Positions 28,601 through 40,600 of a stretch of 44,845 nucleotides of DNA are shown one piece after another. Positions within the stretch are counted from its first letter, which is position 1. Each line of letters begins with the position of its first letter. Made by a program: the position numbers and the translations under genes. This DNA comes from Phallusia fumigata (lineage: Eukaryota; Chordata; Ascidiacea; Phlebobranchia; Ascidiidae): positions 1 to 44,845 of the forward strand of contig QXVZ01016720.1 in assembly GCA_008931825.1 (NCBI GenBank), in the 5' to 3' direction. The notes below the pieces were generated by a model. It searched no databases and had not been told where the DNA came from. It was given only the letters and a program-made list of their open reading frames with translations.

Positions 28601-31600
28601 GCAACAGCCTTTCGATTGGTCAAAATACCTACTACCTAAAAACCGGAAAAAAGACATGATTCAATAACAGATGGACCATTACATATGATCGTAAACTCGG
28701 TACCTTCGATCTCCATGAGGGGAATAAGTTCCTCGTGAATCTTGTCAACGTTCTCCAGTATCTCCTGCTCCTCTTCCCTGCCAATCAACATACACAAAAA
28801 CATCATTATTTTTGTCGTGCGATGTTGACGTAAGTGATGGCTTTGATGTAGCGACGGTCGGGAGTTAAGGGCGATTTACACGACAACCAACCGACGTACA
28901 CTGCACCACCTTTCACCCCAAACCATCGACGTCCACACTTTAAGATTTTCTCCAATCGGCAGTGGTGGCTTGATTTCGGCAAATTTACTTGCGTGATTGG
29001 TTGCATAGCGGTAAAAGGCTGTGGGGCGTCGATATTGTGGCCCTACACACGTCCGGCTTAAAACAGGAAAGTGCGCAACTCTCCCGAGAACAAATAAATA
29101 GGGAAGGCATTGATGTCACGGACGCGCCTGCCCGGTACTGGCTACCCGCGAGTTTTGCATTCTGCTTGTGTTTTATTAATAAACAAAACATCTAGCCGTA
29201 TATTTTGCTTTCGGGCAACAACACATTCCCTATCCCAACAAATCTCCAAACGGTCTTAAAGCGATTCAATACAGCGCTTATTTGGGCACGACTTTATGCA
29301 ATCTGAACCAAAGCTTCCCACACATAACAATGGGATTTCCCAGCCTTATAGTTTCATGCCAAGCAATACCAATATAAACAGACTTACATAAGCGAAAGTT
29401 GATCCTGTTGGCGGAGGATAGCGTTTTTCTTGTGCACCAACTGAAACCATTCCTGCATAAGCTGGCCCTCCCTCTGTTTATTGCCTCTGTTGTCTGAAAA
29501 CCAAGACAGGGATAGTGAGTTACGCACTTTTGGTGCGGTGTGTGGTGAGCGGGACAGCACAGAGCGCCGATTAACGCTGTTGATGTTTCGGGGCTGTTGT
29601 GTTTAAATAGCGAGCATCGTCACGAAGGGCGATACGTCACGCGAGACGAGGGTCGCGTGAAACAAGTCAACAGGCGTGGGAATAAAGATTGATCACCCGG
29701 GAGGTGAGAAAAGAAAACAACAACCAAAACACAAAAGTCAGTCACCAAAAGTAATGTGATTCGCAGTTAATGCACTGTAGATGCACATTTTCAAATGTTA
29801 GTTTTAATAGGCGACAACGCTTGACATACTTGACTCGAAATATATTGTAAAACAAAAATAGGATTAAGTTAGCAATTTGATTCTCTTGTCAGTACGATTT
29901 TGATGTCTCTATACTTTCTTATTCAATGATAAACACTCTTGCCAAATTCCCAATGGAAAAATTAAGCCAACATTTGTGCGTAAAACATTTTCCAATCTCA
30001 TTCCACACCGCTTGGAAATCAAGTGATCCAACGTTTCAACATAGTGAAATTCGTCCAATACCCAAAAACACCCCAGGGTGTTGATATCTTTAGCGAAGTG
30101 TTGTGGATTTAAACATGTTTTGCGACCATGGAGGTGCAGACCCGTAACAAACAGGTGGTCGGCCAAATCGACGTGTAAAAATGCGTGAAAATCGCTGTCG
30201 CCGAATTAACATCACGTTTCACAAACAAGACACATAGTCGGCGGACACGGTGGTCGGACGTGGCGTTCTCATCGCCTTGCTGTGAGTTTAAAAGCCCGTA
30301 CAGCCTCGGAGACTGCTGAGCAATGAATCACGCACTTATTTCTTCTCATTGATCCGCTGCTGTCGGGAATTGAGACGCCAGTCTACCACACGACACTCGC
30401 CATGACGAAAAATGAATGTGTGCCGGGCTTGAGGTAAAGTCTAATACAATGGCAACCCTTCCAGTCCCAGTAAAGATCAACCTTGAACGTTACCCGGGTG
30501 CATGGCGCCGTCTTGTGGCCACGTTCAAATCAATTCGAGCAAAAAAATCGAGGAATTATGCCACTGCAAATGTGGCAACTACAGAACCAAAATGGAATCG
30601 ACATCGGAGCATTAACAACAGCAAGAGTTGATTTTCGGATTGATTTTTATGCAATCCAACGTTATGGGGTTAAAAACAAATGTGATCATGACTGCAGGCA
30701 GAAAATGGCGAAATATATTGCGTACTGATGGTCGTGCCAATGTTTTGGAGATCCCGATCAGCTCACCTCGAAAAGATATCGCTTTACATAAGTGGGTGGC
30801 AATATAAATGCATGACGAAATCGGCCAAACAGCCATGCGGGTCTGATGTAAGAATAGTTCCGCTGATAGCAGCTTGTCACGCGATCAACAATTTTAGAAC
30901 ACCAAACTTTTTTGGGTCGCTTCTTTGTTAAATTTTTAAATTTTGCGTCTATAATAAAATGTTGTTATTTTTGGTTTTTTTTACAGTGGATTTGTCTCAC
31001 ATAACGCGCGTTATGTTGGGAGAATCGGCATCTTTGTACGGGAAGGAAAACGACAACTACTATTTACTAAATCATGTATTTGGGCCGCTTCAATTTAACT
31101 GCTGAAAACAAATAGGAACCGCCGCGGTAAGGAAAAGAAACACAACGAAACGGGTTTGGGCAGAAAAGATGCGGAGAAACGGGTTGATGTGGATACGCTC
31201 ACTTGAGTGAGTGACAGTTCGCTCTCAACGAGCAAACGAGTCGCGGTCAGTCCGAATCGACAAGACTTCACAATGTTTGAAGAATGCTGGGATAATGTGC
31301 GGCCACCCACACTGGCGCCAAAACCTTTACACATTCACCTAAAGGTTGGTGAATATTTAATAGTTGGGCGTAGACGTGTTGGTCCGAATCAATGGGGACG
31401 CAAAGCGGCAGTCGGCAGCTGCTACACCAACAAAGTATTGTGGGCTTGTCACGATAAACTAAAGTGCGCTGACTTGACGGGGGCTGGGTTGGTAGGGTAA
31501 CATCAAAATAGCAACTCGAGCTACCAACTTTCGGCCTGTCACTTATATGGGACGCGTCTATGTGTGGCACGTACGACCTGGTCGAAATTGAAGGAGGAAA

Positions 31601-34600
31601 AGCGTTCTGGTGAGCTCTGTCCAACGTTTCTTGTCAAAATAAATCGCGAGCGAGGGGCTCGTGTAAGCGCACACCGATTGAAAAGTAAACGACATGACAC
31701 GGAATCCGAAAGTCAAACGATAACTCCTGATAGAACAGCGAGACCACCCGGGCGGCAACGATCAAAGAATTTTAAATTAAACCAAATTTTATTGCGTTCA
31801 AACCGCTTTTAAAATTTTACTAATTTATTGTGCGCTATCACAGATCAATAAAAAAATAATTTTTCGTGAATGAAAGTTCAAATTGTACACCGAAAAAGTC
31901 TAATCATTGGGAATTAGCACGCAGATTGACAAATAGGTTTACACCTTCTTAAAAGGTTTAATCGACGCTAGTTTTAAGGAAGAAACAGCTATGTGTGGGG
32001 TAGACACACGTGACAACCGCTGTGACCAATTCATTTCAGGCTAATTTAACTATTACGCACATTCGCAGGCGGCCAGCAGCCAACACTGTAAGCATGATTC
32101 ACGCAGGGTAAACTGCGTCTAACAGTGCGAGCCTCAGTGGGTCGTGGAATCGGCGACGTTTGGTCAAGGTAGGCGGTCCCTATCTACGCCGGTCGNAGAA
32201 ACAGCTATGTGTGGGGTAGACACACGTGACAACCGCTGTGACCAATTCATTTCAGGCTAATTTAACTATTACGCACATTCGCAGGCGGTCAGCAGCCAAC
32301 ACTGTAAGCATGATTCACGCAGGGTAAACTGCGTCTAACAGTGCGAGCCTCAGTGGGTCGTGGAATCGGCGACGTTTGGTCAAGGTAGGCGGTCCCTATC
32401 TACGCCGGTCGGCCATATTGTGAGTGAGTCGATAGCATCATACGAAAACTTACCGTTGTAAACAGACCGGGCGCGATGAAAGTGCGAGGCGCCCGCAAAT
32501 GATCAGCGTAACGTTGCACAACAAACAGCTAGCAGTGTGGTACACTTGTACAGCAAGCAAGCAGTGTATGAGTTGCGCTCTAAGAGCAGTCGATTAATCC
32601 GGATCAGAGTTAATCTCGACACACAATCAAAATACAATTGGAAAGTGTTGCGAGTTGCAGGCGCTTGGGAGAATCGGCTCGGCGGTAATCAGGCTCCATC
32701 TACTTATAGGCGCGAAAGAGTTATCAGGGCAGCGATTTGACAAGTTTGATGGGTACAATGTTGGCGGTGGGATCGACATCTCGGAAGGCAAAAAGGCCAC
32801 GGCTAATTACGAAATCGTGTTCGATGGAACAATCTACAAAAATGGCCGACAAGCCATTTGCATCTTCCTGACGTTATCGCATGACGTGGAGGCAACGGGT
32901 CAGGCGTTTAAATGAAAAGAGTAGGAACCCCATAACATGACGCCCAGCCGTGGAATGTAGGGGAAATTACTAGCAGCCAAGTTAAACATCAGCATCAAAC
33001 GAGTTGCAGACCCACACAGTTGTTCGGCTTCTGTTACGCAGGAAACCTTTTATAAAACAACACATTGCAAACTCCAACAACAATCCTCCCAAAAAAACAT
33101 GTGTTGCAAACGTTACAAATTATAAGGCGCATATAAAGCTAAATACTTTTATTCCCTAATTTAGGTCATTCTTTTTGTATTTGAAAATACAAGGCCCATG
33201 ATAGCCTTTGTTTCCAGAAAAACTACACCTTTACACTCCCAATAATCCAACTGTTAATTAAAAAAAACTATTCCAAATGATTTTGACATAATTTTACAAA
33301 CACAAAAAAACATGGAAAGGAACTTGGCAGCAGTGTTTTAGTCCCAAATACACTGAATGTGTTGGCGTGCTGAGTTAATCCCAACAATATCATCTATCGC
33401 ACTTTCACCGTAACATAAGATGCGCCGGTCGCTTGTGTTGCATGCAAGGAAGACGTGCTGGCGATTCCTGACCTTTCATGTGCAACAAACACTAGTATTG
33501 TGGAGAGGAAGCAAGAGAAAAAAATTCACAAGAAATTGCATAGCGGGTGGTTAGTTCATTTAATAGCTCGTGCCTAAGCTTAACCGGTCGCTACAGGTGA
33601 GGGTCACCAGTGACATTTGGTAGGGTGGGTCGGCCGACGGTCAAAAATCAGTGCCGAAGTTGGCTGTGAACTTGCTAACGTAGGTTGCTAGGCAAGCACT
33701 CAACGGCGGCGAGAGCAAGAGCGGCGAGACGAGAATCTCTCTAATCCTGACTGACACGGGGTCGACCTTGTAACTGACATCGTGGGCAAGATAGCATCGC
33801 CAACAAATTCGCGACAGCCAAGCGAGCCGTGCGCGTAAAGGAAAACCGTGCGTTTCGCGGGCGGAAGCAGGCGGCGAGAAAACAGAAATTGGCGAGAAGA
33901 GCCGAGTGGCGTCAACTGGGAAAAGAAATTTGGCCAATTTTGCTACTATACTCTTGACGAAACGATGCCGTTCTCTTTCCAATTTAGTGCGTTCCGCACT
34001 TAAGATCCGATGCACGCGACTGATCCACCCTTACAATTGTGATGAAAGGAGCAGAGAGGGCCGTTACATCAGCCAATTTATCAGCCACGAAAATGACACC
34101 TTACACACTTGCTGGTAATTTAAAAAAGTAGATTCAATACACAATATACACTTGTACTCACATAAAAACATTGCAGTGCACATGATCGTGTAGTCCAGCG
34201 TCGGCCATTTTGTTTTCAAAGGACTTTTTGTCATTTTGTTTTCAAAGGGCCCAATTGAAATTTTACCAACATCTGCTTTTTCCTAGCAAACTACATCTCA
34301 ACCATTTTTCCAAATTGCATCTTCCATAGAGACAACCGTACATCCGTCGCAGACATATTCCATTTTCCGCATATTTTGTAAACTGCGGAATCTCATGTTA
34401 ACTGCAAGCTTCGAAATACACGTACTCCCAAGCCATGCCGAGTCGAAAACTAACGTGGCAGAAGCATAGGCGAGGACATATAAAGGACAGTTAGTTACGG
34501 GAAGGGGATTTAGGAGCAAAAGCAGATCGACGGAGCCGATTATAATTTTCAAGGAAAACCACCTAAATCCGATCAAGGATTTTCAAGGCTGCTAGGCGCC

Positions 34601-37600
34601 GATTTGGATAAGGCGCGCGCTACATTAATACAAAGAGAGGTGGGTTTGCTTCGGGAAGACTCAGCCGTCGTATTAGTCCCAAGTGCGGGTCATTAAACTG
34701 TTACAGGTGTACGGGGAAGATAAAGCACGAAGATAGGTGGATTAGAGCAGCTACATGTCAGTAATAATAAGATCAAACCTGGCAAGTGGGCTTTCTATCT
34801 AGACATGACGTGCCAGGGTGAAAAGATATTATCGAGTGTTTTTGGACCAACTAAACTTATGCCCGAGTTTTGAAGTGCTTCAAATCATTTCAACAGGATT
34901 AGAGGCCCCAATTCGATTTGTCGGTGGTATGACAGGAAAGCACAGACCGGACACTCGCGTGCAGCTTAATAATGCATCACGGAAAAAGCGGGGTCCTGCC
35001 AATTAAGACCGACCAGTTCCAATTAGGTGAAAGGTTTAAACGCGACAACGGACTGGGGCAGATTACCGAAACTGAATCGCCTACTTTTGCGCGCGGGATT
35101 AGTTCCTATAACATTACAAGATTAGCGTGAAAATTTAATGAGTTTGAGTGTGGAAGTGCTTGCGATCAAATGGGCCACAGATGTGGGGAACTTACCACAA
35201 AACAGCATTTCAAAAACGAGACACATACATAGCTCGTACATCATTTTTGCAATCGTCTGCAATTACACTGACTCATTGGGTGTCATGCAGTAAGTGTGTT
35301 TTGAAATAATTTTAATTTTTCCATTTTTTCAATTTTTTCGTGTGTTTTGAAAAGATTTTAATTTTCAAGTTTGGTATTGCTTGTTGTTTAGATCTGTAGC
35401 TCGCCCACTTTTCCAGATAATCACTTTTCTAGAAACCACGTTCCGTTTTTTTGCTGACACTAGCCTATCCAGGGTGTATGATATGAATAATAACTGGTAA
35501 TATTCTTTTCGATGAGGCACCAAACTGGCGCCAAGGTCGGCAGTTTTTTCGGAATACGACAAACTTCATGGCAAAAGAAGGCTGTGGTTCATCATTGACA
35601 GCCATAGTAAAAAAGGTCGAAATATCACATAACTGGAGTACAGAAAGATGCCTTTTCACACACACACACACAAGAATCTGTTTGCTTGAAATTCTGCTTA
35701 AGTTATCTGGCACACCATGCGGATAAAATACACTTACTTGTAGATTTTAGTTCCTGCAGTTCCATTTGAACTTCAAGTGAACGTTCCTCGACAACTTTGT
35801 GCTCTTTCTCCAACGAGATGCGTTCATTCTCCAACTAAGCATACGAAATAGATCGATTGATAAGGGAACAAAATGGTGAAAATTTTGCTAGACGTACTTC
35901 GCTTACGACATCAAGCGTTGGATTTTCGGAAGTTGATTTCTTTTGAAAGGCTGTGCTTAACCTCTTGTGTAGTTCAGAGGTGCTTGCAACAGACAGACGA
36001 TCAACTGTAACAACCACATACCGCATAAGGTTAGTGGAAATAGATACCTCAGGCAAGACAAAACAATTATTGTGAGCTGCCTTAAAAAATAAAAAAACAT
36101 CACTTCGACAAAAACCGCACAGAAATAAACAACGTAAAAAACAAAAAGCAGAAATGTGAACAAGACAATATATATGCTTTGCAAAGCAAATAAAACTTAA
36201 AAAGTTATCTTTTGATATAGTTTAGTAAAATGCGTTTCCATGGCAATAGTGGTTCCTACCAAGTGAGGCTGCTGCTGCTTTTTTTCTCCTTTCTACTTGT
36301 GGAATCGTAATTACCGTGGAGTTATCATCAAACTGAACACCATCTGTGCATAACATAAATAAATTACCATTGCCGACTACAGCTACTCATACGTGACATA
36401 ACATAGATCCATTTATGATACTGTAGCCAAACATGCGTTACAACCCGTACTTGTGTAACTTTCAACAGGACTCGTTTCATTCACTTGTGCTTGAGTCGTT
36501 TGAAAAGTCGAACCGTTGTCAAAATGTTCTGCATAAAACACAATGTGATTTTCAAGAAGCAGTACTTAAGATCACAAAAACCTACCATTGCCTGTCAAGC
36601 TTTCGGCCTTCGGAGACAAGAGAGGATCGCTGGGCGGAACGCGTAAAGTTTCAGCAGACGTCGACAGGTCGTCTACTGCGGGTAACACAGCTTGCTCAGA
36701 ACCTATGTTAGGTATGCGTGGTTCGGTTAGGGGCTCGGATACTGAAACCCAGTTTGAACTTTCATTCGGTGACGGCATAGTCACTGTTTCAGTTGTCGTT
36801 GATTCTGATGGAGTCCTACATGGCTCTTTAGCGACACTAGTTGTCGTATGGATCTCATCGTGAAACACGGCAGCGGTGTGGGATACGGTTTTCTCGCATA
36901 AGCTGTCGTCAGTAATATCACGTGGCTGTGACGATTCAAATCCACTGGAATTGTCGCTTTTCGAAGTGGAAAGCTTACTGTCGTCGCGGAAATTTACAAC
37001 GCTATCAGATTCCGATGCTGTCTCGTCTTGGGATCGCGCCTCGTCGAGATGTCCGTCACTGGCCTGTCGCTTTGTTGACGTTCCTTCCACGCTTGACTGG
37101 TCGTTGACGGACGGTGCTGTTGGAAACACGATGAGAGTTAGAGAAGACCGCATCCGCAGCACAAACAAGCCACTGCCACAACAGCAGCGCTTTACTTCAT
37201 CCTTACTAGAGTGGGGGGTTGAAGGTGATTCATTCGAATCATAGTTTTCATCGAGTTGCAGTCCTTCAGTGTATTTGGGAGCGGACGTGGAACGGCCGAG
37301 TGTGGCACGGGCTTCGTCGATTAATCTTTGCGCCCGTTCACTTACTTCTCGCTTGGAGCTCTGCAACGGAAAAATATGTGTAGGAGATAAATAACGTAAA
37401 CACTGCCCTAAACCCTCGTCAACAAACTTCAACAATATCGCAACATTTCGCTCTGTGAGTCAGCATCGTGAGAAAAAGACCGTTCCAGTTGTTGTCGAGT
37501 TCAAGTTGCAAGCGCGGTTCGGCCTAATTAAATAACTCGCGTAACTTTAAACCTTGACAACACGCGCATCAAAATGACGTCACGGAGTGAAGGGGAAGGG

Positions 37601-40600
37601 GTGATGGACAGGGGGGGTGGGGTAACAAAAACTCTTCCTGTCGGGTGCAGCAAAGATCACTAGTAGAAGAGTTCGTGAACTCGGTGTAATAGGATTAGCG
37701 CAATGACCGTGGCAAAAAGCAAACAAATGCTTGACAAGGGTCAATTATTATTGCGCTGCTTTACATGTCTTTAGAAACTATTCCTAAACATGTATCTTTG
37801 GATACTACGATTATTATGTAAATTCGCAATTAAAAACAGCACTTTGTAGCTTTGATATATTTCATACTGTATTGTTCAACAAGATTCGCGTATTTACTAG
37901 ATGCTTAAACGTTTTGAAAGTCAATATACTCATAATCCTTGGTTACATCAAGGATTATGAGTATTACATCAAGACACTTTTACCAAATGGGATTGTCAAA
38001 CGTAAATTTTTTTGTTGGAAACGTTGCGTTTACGGTCCCTTAAAGCCTGTCACGGATCGCGTGTATCTAATTAAGTGCGTGAAACAGTAAATGGTTCGGA
38101 AACGCGCGTTATCGAGACAACGGCCCTTAGAAAATGTGAAACCGAAGAAGTGACCACTTAGCATGACTACTCGACCTGCAGTAGGCATTAAACAAACATA
38201 CACAAGCTGCTAGAGGAGCGGCAAAGTCAAAAATCGCAAAGCACAGACGGATTACCGGGGCCGTACCAAGGTCACTACGGCGCGCATCCCTAACACTGTC
38301 GGCAGAAAGCAATGGAAAAAAGCTTAGTTTTCATCAACCGGTCGAAACGCAAACTTTCACGTCAAGGGGCCGCGTCACAAGTTAGGGGGTGGGCTGACGT
38401 CAGCAAGCAACGCAACACGTAGCGCGAGTTATGCAACTAGGTTTAAGGCGGAACGGTTTAATTCCGAGTGACAAACGTGAGGCGGGCAAAGCTTGAGACC
38501 ACCACTGAGCGGAGAGCCCTGCACACTATGGGTGGTTTTGTCCCGCTGACAAATAGGGATTTCGCTAAAACATCTTTTCACTGTCGTCGAATACGGACGT
38601 TGAAATCTTACGAGGGCGTGAGCATTTCTTCGTGTGGGCAGTTTGATTTATAGTTCAAGAAACCACGTTTTTTTTAACTTCACCTCGAAAAATTTTACCT
38701 CTTAACTCACATGAGAATATTTATGCATCTTTGCCATTAAACTACAATGACGGCGCCATTTTGGTAACTGTCCTGAGATGAAAAGATTGAACAAATGTAA
38801 AAACTTTTTTTAAATCTATTAGTACCTATACTGGACTTTCTAATGTAACAAAAAAACACATGGGCGCAGATTTCACTAGAAATCCGAAAAACCATTACCA
38901 CGTTAACTTGTGACTTGGCTTTTTCGATCAACTCCAGTGTTTTCGCTTTCTTGTTTCGAGCCGCTGACGATTTCTGCAAGAATTGATTTGGACAAACAAA
39001 TTAGATTTTACAGAAAGTTAGCGACAACTTACCAATAATTTATCAACTGTTTCGCGAAGTGGATCATCTGACGAAACTTCTTGCTCCAATTCTTCTTCGG
39101 GATTTTGAACTTCTTGACTTGTTTCAAACGATTTTAGTTTATCATCAACTTCCTGTGGATCAAAGTTTAAAGGAATCTAAAGAACAAATTCAAACATTAC
39201 GTTAACGTTTTTGGTGTGTCACGTTTAGCATACACAATATTTGATAAGACCATCAAACGGTATTAAATCCAACAAGTTTATTAACCATGTTCCATAATTT
39301 CTTTAAGAATTAAAATTGTGGCGACTTTTTATGTACCTTAACTTCCTCTTTAGCATCGTCACCATCGTTTGTAAGTTTCGAAACAATCTTTAGAGAAGTC
39401 TCTTCCTCATGTGGTTTGGCAACATTTACTTCTAAACTTTCGGAATTGGTTTCAAAAAAGGAAGTGTCTGAACCACATTCGATAGCCGAGTCTTTGCTTA
39501 ACGAATGTTTATTGATGGGGGAAATATTTGATTCGGGCTGGCTATTTAATGTGTCGACATCATTTTTACCGCTTGTTTCGTCGCTAATACTTTGTACCAC
39601 AGTACTAGTCTCTTGCGACTGTTCAGGTTCTTTTGTATGCGACCAATGGCTCAAATTAATTTCCTCATCAGCGAGTTCCTGGGCGATGGTTTCTTTCACG
39701 TTCACCTGCCTCAATTGGTCAGGTACAATTTCTATGTCGCTGTTATCAGAGACTGCCGCACATTCAATGTTGCATTTGGTCTCTTCTGTTTTCACTTCTA
39801 GACTTTTTAGTACAATGTCAATAGGTAGTTCGGCGCTAGCAGTGTGAGGTTCAACAACTGGAACCGACGTCGAAATTTCAGGCAAAAAACCTGATTTGTT
39901 TTGGTAGCGGAATGTTTTTACGTTAGTTTCCTTTGGTGACGCGCGCTCCCCAAATGGGCCAGGACTAAATTGTTCCGAAAATCCCTCGTTGTTTTCTTCC
40001 AGGGCGTCGTCGAGGGCAGCAGAGAAAACGTCGTCTTCGTCTTCTTTCTCCTCGAGGTCTGACAACAATTTAACGCGCGCACTTTCGTACAAACCAGTGT
40101 TAGTTTGAGTGTTTCGATGGATGATTCCCGGCATTGAAATTGTCGATTTCGATTCTTGGTCGTCACTTGGCAGCTGCGACAGTTTTTGCAAAGTTAATCA
40201 CAGGTATATACTTTGGAAACATTTTACCACCTCAATATGATATTAAACAAACTGACAGGTTGAAGAAATAACAAGCATTTGGAAACAGAGACCACAGATT
40301 ACACCAATTTAATTTTTTTAGAAAAATAGAATTCCCAGAGGGTATATGGCAAACCTTGTCGCTACTGTCAAGTTCCATGCAATTTCGTATTTGTGTCAGA
40401 AACGCGACGAGGTTGGTTTTGTCGGATAAATACAACGGTGTGACGTCATCGATGCCGGGTAAACACATCGAGTTAAAACCATCAACTGCCTGCAAAAATA
40501 CGAACAAGAGAGATAGCTGCCAGAATAAATTCATTAATCAAAAAAACAGGACGCACTTTTCTGATATTCTGCTTTCCGTCCAGTGATATAAGAATGCTGT

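Larger units (their letters stand above)
23082..28703. other. EHBP1 intron (5.6 kb as assembled, inflated by redundant contig)
   Basis: The intron between the last two bMERB helices' exons. About 1.57 kb of it is assembly redundancy (25041-26608). The 23.1-25.0 kb part is visibly GC-richer than the Otx upstream region and contains a TGACGTCA at 24442-24449 and a CACGTG at about 24353. No phase-compatible exon or recognisable ORF was found; the frames at 23915-24295 and 27015-27440 look spurious. Confidence 0.6.
29494..35737. other. Large EHBP1 intron, 6.2 kb
   Basis: This is the largest clean intron in the gene. It includes a contig-overlap repeat at 31981-32411, a 17-mer direct repeat at 34206-34248 (cattttgttttcaaagg twice, 26 bp apart) and a relatively GC-rich block around 33.4-34.0 kb. 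ORFs such as 31207-31500 plus and 33641-34015 minus have no recognisable domain. I find no extra exon with a matching phase. Confidence 0.55.

Noticed and set aside
33641..34015. 124-aa minus-strand ORF in the large EHBP1 intron
   Set aside because: It lies in a GC-rich block where long ORFs arise by chance. The flanking splice phases do not connect it to EHBP1.
34206..34248. Two copies of a 17-mer 26 bp apart
   Set aside because: Too short, with no terminal repeats or target-site duplications to call a mobile element.
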